A stretch of 64,000 bases of DNA. Origin: Euonymus europaeus (taxonomy: Eukaryota > Streptophyta > Magnoliopsida > Celastrales > Celastraceae). Shown here piece by piece: positions 21,045-35,200 of this stretch. Every line of letters starts with the position of its first letter. Positions within the stretch are counted from its first letter, which is position 1. The notes below the pieces were generated by a model that was not told the origin of the DNA, did not search any database, and worked only from the letters and a program-made list of their open reading frames with translations. The position numbers were made by a program, and so were the translations under genes. Location: assembly GCA_963580455.1 (NCBI GenBank), contig OY756972.1, forward strand, positions 10,493,001-10,557,000, written 5' to 3'.

Positions 21045-21867
21045 TGTTCTTCTTCTTGTTCTTCTTCTTCTTCATCTCTATCTCTCTATCTCTCTCTCAT
21101 CTGGTCTTTAAAAACTGAAATCCCGACCTCTCTCTATCGGGTAACTATATTCTACTTCTCTCAAATAACCAAAATCTAGCCTTTAAAAAGTGAAATCTCG
21201 ACCACATGTAAGGACACCTTGACCTGGTGCCCCACTCTACCTCCTTGTGAGGCTAAAGTCTCCTGACACCTTCCATTTGTTTCTGATTTTCCCGCAATTT
21301 CACATCCGGCTCGGTCTAAGCTTCAATTTGATATGTTATGGACCCAAAATGGACATATGTGCTAAAAGTTATGGCCCTTTTAATGAATCTAGTTCAAAAA
21401 TAATTTTTTGTGATCCTATGATACACTGGTGATCCATAACCTTCCCAAATCCATTTCCAATAGCTTAATACCCAAAATTTAACAAGAATAAGAAGAACAA
21501 AGATGTCGGCCGATCTTGTGAACCCTAGAACAAGAAGAACGAAGATGTCGACCGATCTCTTGAACTCAAGAAGATGAGAACGAAGGAGATGGGAGGACGA
21601 GAGAGGCGGAATAGGGTTTCGTCAGTTACATAAATCATAAATGATGGAAAAATCATTTTCACAGTGTTTTGGGTAAAAACGGCCAAAAATGTTTTAACCA
21701 TTTTTCAGTTTTAGGCTATATTTTGAGTCTTGTTTTCAAAGAGTCATTTTTAAAAATGACAAAGTAAACAAGTTTTCAGTTTTCATCAAAACAAAAAACA
21801 AAAAACAGAAAACGGGCTAAAAATGACAAAGAGAACAAGGCCAAAGTTTTTGGACCTGGATTTCACA
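20345..21867 (-). repeat. 5' LTR of copy B, truncated, with SSR and MITE-like insertion
   Basis: It aligns with 16600-17456, for example 20730-20930 with 16690-16890 and 21380-21480 with 17310-17430. It contains a long (TC)n run at 21003-21041 and is interrupted at 21484-21841 by a foreign segment. LTR similarity resumes after that (aagtttttgga...ttcaca). Confidence 0.75.
21484..21841. mobile_element. MITE-like insertion in the LTR of copy B
   Basis: The segment is absent from the partner LTR (17430 region). Its right edge, read on the minus strand, starts GGCCTTGTTCTCTTTGTCA and continues with T-rich tracts typical of hAT-type MITEs. A near-exact direct repeat is also present (agaacaaagatgtcggccgatct / agaacgaagatgtcgaccgatct). 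I could not define a clear target duplication. Confidence 0.45.
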
Positions 21868-22145
21868 ATCCCATTGAGTTTTTCCTTAATTAGATTTTAA
21901 CGATACATATTTTTTGTATAAAGCTCATCCAAGGAGAGTGTTAAGAACATGATAAAAACATATTGTCGCAAACAATTATTGTGGATGACCTTATTATACC
22001 TAAATTGCTTAAATATGTTGTTGATTTAGAAACATGTATTAAATCATAATTAAATATGGTGGTTATTAGTTGAAATATATGTGAAGATTACTACTATAAG
22101 TACATGTGTAATAGAATGAAAGAATACATATCAAGAATATTCATC
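21868..22145 (+). repeat. Copia 3' LTR, second part
   Basis: The LTR resumes after copy B with atcccattgagtttttcc and runs to about 22145. The end is not sharply defined. The 5' LTR of this copia element is not in the window. Confidence 0.5.
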
Positions 22146-22327
22146 ATTTTGCCCTCGAGCCATATAGTCCAGCGGTGAGCTGGGAGTCGTGATCCTCAAG
22201 TGGGAGTAATTACGTGTTTGTTAACGTATTTTGGTGTTCGAGTTTGGTGCTTGATGTTAAGCGCTGATGGACCGCTTTTTGATGGACAACGTGAAAACCT
22301 CTCATTCTCTTACTGTTGAGCTGCATA

Positions 22328-23095
22328 ACCTACATCTTACGCTTACTTTCTACCCCTTGACCAAGGCAGGGTCGAGATAAGACAAGGTTTTTGGATCCCA
22401 CCCCAATCGAAGAATATTCCTCATTTTTCTAATTTCTCTCTATATATCATTCTTAAATAATAATTTTCTTTGTCTTAATTTTGGAATACTTTGATTCCTT
22501 ATTTTAGGATAATAATGTTATTTTCGTTTTTTTTGTGCTTTTATGTTATTTAAGATTTGTATATGAAATATAAACTATTTTGTATGTTTAAAATAATATA
22601 AAATAATTAATTTTATATTTTGTCTATTCCATATTTTTGTAGCTTGAACTAACAGCAGAAGATGCTACCTTATTTGTTTTCGTACGTATAAAAGATAAAA
22701 GACTAAAAGTCACCTACATCTTACGCTTACTTTCTACCCCTTGACCAAGGCAGGGTCGAGATAAGACAAGGTTTTTGGATCCCACCCCAATCGAAGAATA
22801 TTCCTCATTTTTCTAATTTCTCTCTATATATCATTCTTAAATAATAATTTTCTTTGTCTTAATTTTGGAATACTTTGATTCCTTATTTTAGGATAATAAT
22901 GTTATTTTCGTTTTTTTTGTGCTTTTATGTTATTTAAGATTTGTATATGAAATATAAACTATTTTGTATGTTTAAAATAATATAAAATAATTAATTTTAT
23001 ATTTTGTCTATTCCATATTTTTGTAGCTTGAACTAACAGCAGAAGATGCTACCTTATTTGTTTTCGTACGTATAAAAGATAAAAGACTAAAAGTC
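22328..23095. repeat. Perfect 384-bp tandem duplication
   Basis: 22328-22711 and 22712-23095 read as identical copies, joined head to tail with no spacer. The second copy ends 7 bp before the tRNA-Arg gene. I compared the two line by line and saw no difference. Confidence 0.95.
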
Positions 23096-23102
23096 AAAAC
23101 AC

Positions 23103-23174
23103 GTTCACGGTGGGACTCGAACCCACAATCTCCCGCTCCGGAGGCGAGCGCCTTATCCATTAGGCCACGCGAAC
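23103..23174 (-). tRNA. tRNA-Arg(CCG)
   Basis: The minus strand folds as a complete cloverleaf of 72 nt without CCA. The acceptor is GTTCGCG/CGTGAAC (one G-U pair). The D arm is GCC/GGC. The anticodon stem is CTCGC/GCGGG with loop CTCCGGA, giving anticodon CCG. The T arm is GTGGG-TTCGAGT-CCCAC. Box A and box B are intact and there is no intron. Upstream a CAA motif occurs (TAACAAGG), and downstream a TTTT terminator follows within a few bases (GTGTTTTGAC). It is divergent from the CJD1-like gene, whose ATG is 119 bp away. Confidence 0.97.
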
Positions 23175-23292
23175 AACCTTGTTAGACTTTGTCAGTTTAC
23201 TTTTGTAATCTTTTAAAAGGGCATTCTAGCTCACCCTTATAGAGCACCAAAACCTCCCTCCAAACCGAAGGAGCTGTCACAAAACATCAGCG

Positions 23293-26200
23293 ATGGCATT
23301 CGCAGTCTCCAACGTCTTTCTTTCCCCAAACCCACAAATTCTCAGGAGCTACAATCTCGCAGCCGCCCACCGAGGAACACTTTCTCCGTCTCCCTTTGTC
23401 AGGTTTATCCTTTTATCATTTGCTTTATCTGATATTTTGTTGTGATTATTTTGTTCTAATGAGTGGCCTGATTGCTAGCTTGGTTAATCCTATTTTTATC
23501 GTTCCTCCTTTCAATTTATTAATGAATTTCTGTACTTATTCGTGTTTTTCCAACTTTTCAATCTTAACTTTGAATAAGGTAATCTATGTGTGGGGAACCA
23601 TGTTTATTGATTAGAAGTTTAGAATCGTAGAATGTGAGTTGTGAAATAGCCTGTGAATGTGATATTTTTCTTACGTTCTGTCTATGTGGGAACTATTGGG
23701 TTACTACATTAGCTTATTGTTGCAACTATCAGATTTTCTAGAACCTTTGAATGGAAGAGAAGGGTGATACATGCTTCTGCGTCTGCAGCTGGAAGCTCTA
23801 ATCCTAACAGTGACCTGAACCCATATGAGGTAGTCGGAAATCACATTCTGTTTAGTGATAAAAAAGAGGAGATTACACGTTTGGTTGATTAATTGGTTAT
23901 TTTATTCATCAAATTTCTTGTTTTGAGTGTGTACATTTTTAGGTTCTTGGAGTGAGTCCCATTGTGGGATTTGATGTTATCAAGGCAGCATATACTAAAA
24001 AACACAAAGAGGCTGAGCAGAGTGGCGATGAGTCAACTGCTGCCCAAGTAGGTTCAAATGCGCTTAAGGAAATCTCTGCTTTTGAAAATTATGCTTGTAT
24101 AGATACTTTTGATCTTAGTACTTGCTTTATGTGTCGGGTGCATTGGGTTGGAGGATGTTATTATTATCATTATTATTTTCAATCATGCCATGTTCTTACT
24201 TGGAGAAGTCTGAGTTTGTCATCGAGTTTTTTCTTTCAGCTAGAAAGAGCATATGACAAAGTGATGATGGCTCAGTTAACAAGCCGGAAAAAGGGTTTGA
24301 CCTTTGGTCAATTTAAGGTAGGGAAAAAATATTGTCTTTGACTCACTGAAGTTTCTTTAGTTGATAATGCAAACCACATTATTTACATAGTCAATTTAAT
24401 ATATTAGGCTTATTTTTTTTGAACGAAAAGAATTTTGTTCACAAGGCAGCAAGGAGGTGTATTAAGGTTATGAGGAGACAATACATCAAGTTGTTATTAG
24501 TATTGATCCATGATCTTGAGATTTGTTGATTAGATAACATTGTCTGTTATGTTTTAATGTTATTGATGTGTGGTATTTGTAATAATTTTCTGGAGGCCAT
24601 CTTTCTAGCCTCGTAATTTCTCTCGGCTTAATAAATTCATTTACCAATTAAAGGAAAAGAAAAATAAATGTTGAACTTTCTTCGAATTATTGCTGTTCTG
24701 AGGTTCTGCATGGAGTCACTTGGATTAACTATCCATCAAAAGGCTAACTATATTTTCATGATTAAGATTGAAAACCTTAACTTCACAAAATAATATTAGA
24801 AACTAATGTCAAGCACATCATGGTACCAATTATCTTTGGAAATATTTGATTATGCTATGCGTTCAGATTACTTTTAGCTTTTAGAGAGGCTCTTTAGGAG
24901 AAATGTTGACAAAGGTATTCTGAAAGTATGGCCCAGTAAAAGTGACGAGTAATATATTTTTTTCTGTGCATGCAGGCATGTATCATGTATGTGTATGTAT
25001 GTATACTCTGTTACGATTTGCTCAATCTTTTGAAGTGTTTTTGTGATAGGTCATATTGATATATCACATATTTTAGATTTTGAATTTCATTTAGATTGGG
25101 TTCAAATTCTATCTAAACGAAATATAATATCGGTATTTACCTAGGGTTTCATACAATACTTATCCTTATTTTGAAATTGTAGGTTTCAAAGGACATAAAG
25201 TATGCCGATAAGCGGCCAATTGTGCCTTGGGGACCAAGGTATAGGCATTTTCAGTATTGTAAAGCCTATAGGTTTGATCATATTAGCGTATGAGTTAATT
25301 ATATCTGCTGGAATTCATTAGGATTGTTGTCATCATTATCATGATCTTCCTTCTTAGTCAAGTGGTTTGATTGCCTTAGGTTTTGGGGCTCTTCCTTTTC
25401 TGGGAATATTTTTTATCATCTTCATATCTGCCCCTTGTAATTAGTTTTGGGCTGCAGCCTGTTGGTGCTTGAATAAAAAAAAATCATTCACAAAGAAAGA
25501 TCATGGTCATTATCATGAAACCCTTTTTTCCATATGATATTCGGTCAGCTACATGAATCTATTGTGGATTCTCTTTTACCATTTGCTTTGATATGCTCGA
25601 ATTGTCGCTGAATACTTTAGTGAAATGGCTTCATTGACATTTGTATCCAAGAATTTCATGCGATATTAATGCTTTTTTTCGGTTCATGTGAGATACTGTA
25701 GTAATCCTCCTGTATACTTTGGAAGGGAATACACTACATATTTTTGTTGATTTTTTTAGATTTTCTTAGTATGCAACTCATCGATAATTAACTAAACCAA
25801 TGTCAACTTCTCCCATTCTTTAATTGTGGCTTATGTGGCTGTATTATGTATTTCGTAAGTTTGCACTTTGCTCTATGACGTATCACTTGACACCTTTGTA
25901 TCAGATTCACCAAGTCTAGCAAACAAGATATGCTCATCAACTTGGCAATATCTGCTGTATTTGTAAGTTGTTAAATATTGGTGAATTCTTCGTTTTGGTA
26001 AATGTTGGTGTTATTTGGCATCAAACACGAGGACTACTGGTTCATGCATGTTTTTGATCACTAATAACTATTTGTCTGCTATTTATCAATTTATGTCACC
26101 CTTACTAGGGTGTAAGGGTGACATAAATTGTTCACTAATGGCATTGTTTATTCTGATTTGTGTAACTATATCTGGAATCCACAACTCTTAGACATATTGA

Positions 26201-29200
26201 ATGCTGTTAATTGGAATATAGAGTCTGATATTGTAACTTTCTTATTCTTGTGGAATCAAAGGATATAACAAATTACTGTTGAATCAAAGGCTTTAACATG
26301 AAATGGTGATGGGTTGATGCAATAGCATTATACGGCTGCCTTCCTCTTAATGTTAAATCCCAAAAGAACATGAATACATGGAGTCATCAAATAGAAGAAA
26401 CTAAATGATCATAGAGACTAGCGTAATTTTTATATTAATGGGGTCAAATTTTTGTGGTTCTTATGGCTCTCTTATGGTTTAGTTAGTGATGTTGAATTAT
26501 TTGTTCATGGCATGACTCCTATAGTGTAGTTGCTTGGTCACTATTTCTTCACATTTTTAATAATTGACACATTTCTTGATTCCTTTTTTTTTTAAACTAC
26601 TTTTATCCTCTTCTCTACATGCAGACAGTTTGGATTGTTATCAAGCGTAGTTTTGAGTATAAGCCTCTTCAGTTTTTGTCTCTTGCATTTGTTTATCGGA
26701 TTTTTGAGAAGTTGAAATCTTTTGAGGCACCTGTATCTACAGCATATACAGTAAGTTAAACTTAGACCGGCTTTATCATCTTATGTGATGTCATATGCCA
26801 TAAATCATCTGACAGTTTTACCCACTTACAGTACTTTTGAAATCTGTCCAATATTTTGCTTGAACATGGCTGCAGGAGGAGGGTGTAGATGATGGACGGG
26901 CATTGAGAATGGGAAAAGGACTGCTTCGTTCTCTTGCACTAGTTTTCGGTTGTATTACCTTCTCCTCACTGGTATGATAATTTCTTAAATTTTTTTGTTG
27001 TATATCTAATTATCAGGCGAGGGACTCACAAATTTATCTAAGATGCTAGGCCCTTGTATTGGGTACTTAAGGATTTTGCCTGTTGGCACGCTGCTCACAA
27101 AATTATAAGCTAGCTGAATAATAGCCTAATTATTTTGGCTAATGTCAGTTAATATTTATGTGAGATAGGCTTGCGTGCATCATGCTAGTTGATAAACCTG
27201 TGGCAAGCAGACAGATTTACTCAGTCACGTAAGATTTCTGTTAAAAAAGAGAAACAACAGAGTTACAGAAACCTTTTACTCTTCTGGTGGTTAGGGAAAA
27301 TGAGGTCTTTGGTGTATGTTGTTTGAGGATAATAGTCTTGTTTATTGTCCCCAACAGGAGGTGATATTGTTTTAGAGGATGAGATCATATCTAGAGTTTA
27401 TTTGAAGTTGGAAACATGGAGACATTCCTTGGAGTTTAGATTAAGTAGGTTTCATACGTAACATATGAAATAAAGTTAAAAGTAAAAGCCGGCAAGGAAG
27501 TGAGGAATCCATTAAGAATAGATGGGAAAGAAGTGATAAAACATATGATGACAGAAAAATTAATGAGGATATAGCCAGTAATACTAAAACTGGATGGAAG
27601 AAATGGAAGAGTGCATCAGGTGTTGTGTGGCTAAAGGACACCCTTGAAGGTAAAGCGAAAGTTCTGTAGGTTTTTTGTACCCTTGTACTTATGTACAATA
27701 CAGAATCTCCGAATGTTTGGTTATTATCTATATGACCAAAGAACGACTGGCAGAGATGTGGCAGAGACGCGGCAACACATGAATAGGAGAAGAGGACTGA
27801 CTGTTCAATCTAGAGTAGGGATAGTGCCGATTCAAGGTAATGTATGATAAAATCTTTTAAGATGGCTTGGCCATGTACAACATAAAGATAGCATTGTGGT
27901 TACAAAAAGAATCCAGAAACTGCAATTATGTGATTGTGAAAAGAAAAGAGGGAGACTAAAAAAGACATGGATGGAAGTAATTAGAAAAAAGGAAGAGCTG
28001 ATAAAAATTGATGATGAGAGGAAATCCAAGTTGTGATTTCCTATTATTGCTCTTTTGAATTGTAGTTGGCGCTAAACTGTCAAAGAAAATGGATTTAGTG
28101 ATCATGGTGTTTTTTCTTTCCAAAACTAAGCATTTAAATTCTTATTATATTGTAGTTGAGAGTGTTTTAAAGTTACTCATGCTCTTAGGAATATATTGTT
28201 CATCTTCTTGTGCTCTAGTGCTGGACAAACTCTTAATAGCTACTCAACTATTTAAAGCATAATTAGCAGATTTAAATTTTGAATAGGTTATTGGTAGGAG
28301 TTTGTACTCTTAATACTAAAAACAATCTCAGAGCTATCATTCTCATTCATTTGTGTATTAAGTTCTTATTCATTCAGTTGTTCTTCAATCTTCTGCAAAA
28401 TTAGACGGGAACTCTAAATGTGAAAAAATGATATCGTAACGAGTTGTCTAATGGATTTTGTAAAATCCAAATTGGCTAGCTTGGTTGGAAAGGAACAAAT
28501 GAATTTTCAATGAAAAGGAAACTGATGCATAATTTTCATAATTTGCATAATTTGCTCTGTACTATCCAGTTTCTGTTTTCGAGAATCTGTAACAACTTTC
28601 TAGAAACAATTAGCTTAGTGGGCACGTGATCGGCCCATCACCAAGGTTTATAAGAGAAAGGCCTCTACTAGATGTGGGATAGGTGGCAATTGAAGGTTGG
28701 AGCACTTGACATTATTGCAGGACTGTTTGTTGGTAGTGCTAGGTGCTCTGTTGCTTTCTTTATTTATCGCTTGGTAGCAGAGTAGAGCAGGCTGGTATTA
28801 GGAGATTTTGTGGAGGTGCCTAGCCCCTCGAAGTGCTTGAGCCCTATTTGTTCAATAATTTGGCCAAGGAAGAGAAGTTATAGGCCGCCGCTGTGTGTTT
28901 GGACTTTGGAAGGAAGGGCATTAGGGTGGTTTCAATGGATGGAGATCCGTGCTCCTCTCATTGACTGGTCATTGTTTCACACAGCCTTCTTAAGGCTATT
29001 TCGCAATTCTCAACTCGGGAATGACCGAGTCTTTCATTGCTTTGAAACAACTAGGTAGTGTGGCGGATTACCGTGAAGAGTTTGAGCAAGTGTCAGCACC
29101 GAAATACTTCTGTATCAAATCCAAAATTATTAGAGAGCCTGCAGTCCTGCTTAAATATGAAGATACCCATTGTACATTGTTTTTCCATGACAGATTGCTA

Positions 29201-32200
29201 AATCTGCCTTCTTTTCTGTTTCTTTGAGTTCCTGTGAGACACCAGAATAGAAGTTGCACTACTGATCAATTCATTCATGAACTTCTTCTGATTCTGATTT
29301 TTCTTTTACTGAAGGGACCAATTGAATTTTGTTGCCAAGAAAAGATAGCCGGCAGCACTTTGTTTTTGGGAAATTTTATACAGTGATTTGAAACTTATTC
29401 TATTTGATGTATTTTTCTTATCTTTTTCTTTTCCTTCGAGGGCATCACCTTTGTTCTCCTTCTTTGTTAAACTTTTACCTCTCAACAATTGGATTTTTTC
29501 TTCTCGAGAGTACTAACAGCTTACTATTGCTAGATTGGGAGATCAAGCTAACCATTGATGAGTTGAACTGATGATTATATTTCTCACGTTGGCACCTATG
29601 GTTTCGTCATTCATACTAGAGAGGTCATCTAAAAAGAACTCAACAGGCCAATCCACTATGGTGTCATAGTGTTGGAAAATGGTAGTGTTGAATGTGGATT
29701 GGACTAATTCAAAGTGGTTAATGGGTTGATTTGGTCAAGTCAAATACTGGCCCACAAAATATGTGAATGGTTGAGTCAATTGAGGAGCCCAAAAATCAAG
29801 TCAAGCCTCATCCCTTATTTTTTTGGTCATTATGGTTATTAGTCTCCTGTTCAATCTCTACTCTCTTCTCCCTTCTTGCATATCACTTTCCATTTGAGAT
29901 TGCTTCATAAAATTGGTTCGATTGTGCTGTTGGGTATTCGAGTGTCGCTTCTTGCATCTCTACTTATTGCTCAAAAAAGTGTTGACACCAGTGAAGGGCC
30001 AATTCTACCTTAAGGAGATTCACACCATTTCGTAACTCGCTCATCTCCATTCCTCAATTCTCTTCGCTGTTTTGGTAACATCAGTTTATTGCTTCTATGT
30101 GTTTCGGATAATTCTTATCTGCAACTATATGCTCCATTACGCACATATATACATGTCATGTTTCCATTATTGAATTAATAAAATATATGCTTTCATTTCT
30201 TGTCCAGATTGCAAGTATATCAATACATAAATATATATAATTGCTTTGCGCTAGCCCTAGGGCTTCTTTGTTTGCTCCATCTTCTTCTTCTTTTGGCTCA
30301 ATCGATTGCGCCTCGGCGCTTCCCTTCTCCATCGATCGCTCCTTTGTCCTCCTTTGTCGATTGCGCCTCTTTTCTTCTCTATCTCTCGGGCCTCTCTCCT
30401 GTTAATATTTCAGGTCTGATGATTACATATTCACATTGCTTTCCTTGCCAACTTCATTGGAGCATTGAATGAGATTTTTTTTGGCTCTTACTTTGCTAAT
30501 GTATGAAGTTAAAGACTGAAAAGAGACAAGTTCAAATTGCAACAACACTTGGGATATGATTGTCTGATTCATAGATTATAGTGCTAACTACATGGTTTTG
30601 TTATAATTTTGTTTACAAAGAAATCAGATGATTGTAACATATTTGTCTCAAACAATTGTTTCTATTTTTTTTTCTGCTTTAGCTTAGAGAGTATCATATT
30701 GTTTATAGTTTTGGATTTCCACTTTGCTCATGTTGTCAAAAAAAATCTAGTATATCCAAAATCAATACACATTTTCTGCTTTAGGTTGCTGTGGTTTTTT
30801 TGCTATTGTGGATATATATTTTGATGGATGATCATAACACATGTCAAAATGGTAAAGTAAAATAAAAGGGGGATGACACAGAGTCACAGATATGCTATTA
30901 GCCTATGTGGTTAACGCATAAATGTCATGATATATTGATGCTACTTTAATAACAAGTGTCTTCGACATTAGCTTTGGAATTTCATATGACGATTGCTTTA
31001 TTAGCATGAATTCATTTGTACACTGAAACATATATACATATATATGTGTGTGTAATTTATTATTATTATTGAATTTATTACATAATTTATGAATTTTGCA
31101 CTTTGCACTTTGCGTCTTTGAGGCTTGCACTTTGAAGTTAAGCGATGCTTTTGTGCTTTGGGCCCTGACAACATTGGTGTAATTAAATATTTTTTTGTCT
31201 TACACTTCCAAAAATTTGGAAGTTTAAAACTTTTCAAAAGTCAGTTTCTCTTATGATTTTTTGCCAACACTATTTGTTATTTCATCTAATTCACGCTCAT
31301 AACTTAGTATATTTACAACCAGTATATTTAACCTCAATACAATTCTAGACATGTACAAAGACAGTAATACCCCTTTAGTATTCTAACACTCCCCCTCAAG
31401 TTGGAGCATATATATTAATCATGCCCAACTTGTTACAAATATAACTGACTTGATTCCCTGCAAGAGCTTTAGTAAATATATCTGCTATTTGATCTCCAGT
31501 CTTAATATGTTTCACACAAATCAACCCTTTCTATAGCTTTTCACGAACGAAATGACAATCCACCTCAATATGTTTTGTTCGCTCATGAAACACAGGATTA
31601 GAAGCTATATGTATAGCTGCCTGATTATCACACCACAACTCTATAGGAGTTGAGTCCATTATACCAAGCTCCCAAAGTAGATGATGCACCCACATAAGTT
31701 CACATGAAGAATGCGCCATGGCTCTATATTCAGACTCGGCACTCGACCGGGCTACCACACTTTGCTTCTTACTCTTCCAAGATATCAAATTTCCTCCAAC
31801 AAAGATACAATACCCTGTGGTAGACCTCCGATCGATTGGACAACCCGCCCAATCAGCATCACAAAATCCTTCTATTTTGCTATGACCTTTATCACTATAA
31901 ACAATACCGTGACCTGGAGCACTCTTGAGATACTTTAGAATATGAACCACAGCATCCCAATGAGACGTCCTAGGAGAAGACATGAATTGACTGACCACAC
32001 TTACAGAAAAAGCAATATCAGGACGCGTCACAGTAAGATAATTAAGTTTCCCAACCAATCGTCTGTAACGGTCAGGATCAGGAAATAAATCTCCATCTTC
32101 GTTTGTGAGTTTCACATTAGGTATCATGGGAGCATCACATGGTTTGGCTGCAGTCAAGCCTGTCTCCTTAAGTATATCTAGAACATATTTCCTCTGAGAC

Positions 32201-35200
32201 AGAAATATACATTTCTTACTCCGAAATACCTCAATTCCCAAGAAATAGCGAAGATACCCAAGATCCCTAGTCTGAAAGCGAGTGTGAAGGAATGATTTTA
32301 GAGCAGTAATGCCCACACCATCACTCCTAGTAATCACAATATCATCAACATAGACTACTAGAAGAATGCACCCACGTGCAGAGTTGCGATAGAAGACTGA
32401 ATGATCATGAGCACTCCGCCATAATCCAAACTCAAAGACTACTTCACTGAATCGTCCAAACCATGCACGAGGAGACTGTTTCAGCCCATACAATGATTTT
32501 TGCAAAAAACACACCTTGCCAAACTCCCCCTGAGCAACAAATCCAGGGGGTTGCTCCATATAGACTTCTTCAGACAAATCACCATGAAGGAATGCATTCT
32601 TAATGTCCAATTGATACAGAGGCCAATGATAGGTCGCGGCTAAAGAGATAAAGAGCCGAATAGACGCCATCTTAGCCACAGGAGAAAAGGTCTCAGAATA
32701 ATCAACACCATATGTCTGAGCATAACCTTTGGCAACTAGCCGAGCTTTGAGACGTGCCACAGAGCCGTCTGGATTCACTTTTATGGTGAATACCCACTTG
32801 CAGCCAATAGCTCGTTTACCCATAGGTAGTGGAACAAGCCGCCAAGTATCATTCGCCTCAAGAGCAGCCATTTCTTCTTGCATAGCATGGCGCCACCCAA
32901 AATGGGAAAGAGCTTCGGACACAGACTTAGGAAGAGGCAGAGAATCAAGAGAAGAAACAACAGATTGAGAGATAAGAGATAAACGGTTATAAGACACAAA
33001 AGAGGAGATAGGATAAGTACAAGAACGTTTACCTTTTCGAAGAGCAATAGGAAGATTCAGATTGGAAGCAGTGGGACTCGGATCCAGAGACGAAGAAGCA
33101 GGTGGAGGTAGAGCATCCGAGTCGGGAGAGGCCACTGAAGTATCCACTGGAGGAGGAAAATAAGTAGGGCGAGAAAATACCTTAGTGATGGGAGGACGAG
33201 AAGGCACATTAGAACTATCGAGAGAAAGTGTACGGTAGACAAGAAATTCATCTGTAGGAACAAACACAGGGGTAGAAGAATCAAATACAAAAGGTGTAGA
33301 TTCAAAGAAAGTAACATCTGCGGAAACCAAATACCGACCAAGAGCAGGAGAAAAACAACGATAACCTTTTTGAGTACGAAAGTACCCTAAAAAGAGACAT
33401 TTCAGAGAACGAGGATCGAGTTTCGACACATGGGGACGAACATCCTGCACAAAACATACACAACCAAAAACACGAGGAGGGATAGAAAAGAGAGAACGAG
33501 AAGGAAACAAAGTAGAGTAAGGGATAGCACCATGAAGAACTGAAGAGGCAAACGATTGATCAAGTAACATGCAGTATGAACAACATCAGCCCAAAAAGCC
33601 TTTGAAACGTTCATGTGAAACATTAAAGCCCGTGCAATTTCCATTAAATGACGATTTTTTCTTTCAGCCACTCCATTTTGTTGAGGAGTGACTACACATG
33701 AAGATTGGTGAACAATGTCATTGTGAACAAGAAAATCTGAAAGAGAATGAGAAAAATACTCTTTAGCATTATCACTATGCAAAATACGAATGGAAGTATG
33801 ATGTTGTGTTTTAATCTCAGCATAAAAGGCACAAAAGATAGAATATAACTCAGCACGACTTTTCATTAAGTATAACCAGGTTACTCTTGAAAAATCATCA
33901 ACAAAAGTAACAAAGTAGCGAAAACCAGATTTAGAAACAACAGGACAAGGACCCCAAATGTCCGAATGGATTAGCTCAAAGGGGGACGCAGCCCGTTTAT
34001 TGACTCTAGGAAGATAAGACACACGATGATGCTTGGCAAACTGACATGCTTCACATTCCAACGTTGACAAAGAACACAAACTCGGACACAGGCGCTTTAA
34101 CACAGGTAAGGATGGATGACCAAATTGACAATGCAACTGATAAGCAGAGAGGGTACTCGTGGAAGCGAGTGATTGTGACACTGGTGGATAATCAGTGGTG
34201 AGAACGTACAGACCATTGGATTCACGACCTCTACCAATAATCTTCTTCGTCCCAAGATCCTGAAACACACAAGAATCAGGGAAAAAGTGAACAGAACATC
34301 TTAATGCACGTGTAATTTTACTAACTGACATTAGATTTAAAGGGAAAGAAGGCAAACAAAGAACAGATGAGAGAGATAAGAAGAAGTAGGAGACGCATTG
34401 CCACTACCAAGAACGGGCACTGTAGAACCATCTGCCAGTGTAACACTAGGAAACATGGGAGATTGCTGGAATGAAGAAAGAATACCTGTATTGCTAGTCA
34501 TGTGATCTGTGGCTCCAGAGTCAATGATCCAAGTAGGTGAAGATGAAGTGAGACATGCAATTGGGTTACCTGACTGAACTAGACCGGCACCAGGAGAAGA
34601 ATTCTGAATGGCTTGATACTGAGCAAAACGAGCATACTCATCCGCGGGAATGAGTACCGAGCTAGTCGAACTTGACACTCCAAGAGGCGTAGGTAACAGA
34701 CCATCATAGGTAGTAGCATTAGCAAACCGTGGAGGAGCATTCGGTTTCCCATTCAACTTCCAACAATTCTTTTTCAGATGACCCTGCTCTCCACAATGAA
34801 AACATACTCTAGGACTGCTACGTCCGCCATCACGACCACCTCGTCCAACTCGACCACCACCTCCACTACGACCACCTCGAGTACTACTAGTAGGTGGAGT
34901 CCACCCAATTAATGCAGAAGCCTCTCCACTAAGAGGTAACCCTCCAGCAGATTCTTTAACAGAATCCTTACAGACCATACGCAAACGAGAGAAGGCCTCA
35001 GCTAGTGAAGGGAGAACTGTATCAGTAAGTAACTGAGATCGAGGCACATCATAATTGGAGTCCAATCCAGCAAGAAAGCACTGAACAATGATTTCTTCTG
35101 CATCTTCTTGACATCAGCAGTAATAGGATATAAGGTTTTCATCTCCTCAAACATCTTGAAAGTAGTATAATATTCAACTAGAGTACGCCCCTTCTGATCA

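Larger units (their letters stand above)
15910..21867 (-). mobile_element. Pol-less gypsy element (TR-GAG type), copy B
   Basis: This is a second, older insertion of the same family as 5529-14649, also on the minus strand and also inside the copia relic. The outer ends are TGTAACGCCCC (15910) and ...TTTCACA (21867). The shared flank is atcc, about 4 bp. Minus-strand order is truncated 5' LTR (21867-20345), gag remnant with a zinc knuckle, non-coding interior, internal purine tract (18681-18662), extra ORF (18510-18025), second purine tract (17473-17457) and 3' LTR (17456-15910). No RT, RNase H or integrase is present. Confidence 0.82.

Noticed and set aside
22150..22330. Possible SINE before the tandem duplication
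   Set aside because: It has a weak A-box-like stretch only, no convincing B box and no target duplication.
23396..23614. 72-codon ORF at exon 1/intron 1
   Set aside because: It is intronic. The true frame leaves exon 1 at 23402 through a GT donor and resumes at 23733.
30200..30472. 90-codon Leu-rich ORF in intron 8
   Set aside because: It is a low-complexity hydrophobic stretch in intronic DNA with no splice-site or domain support.
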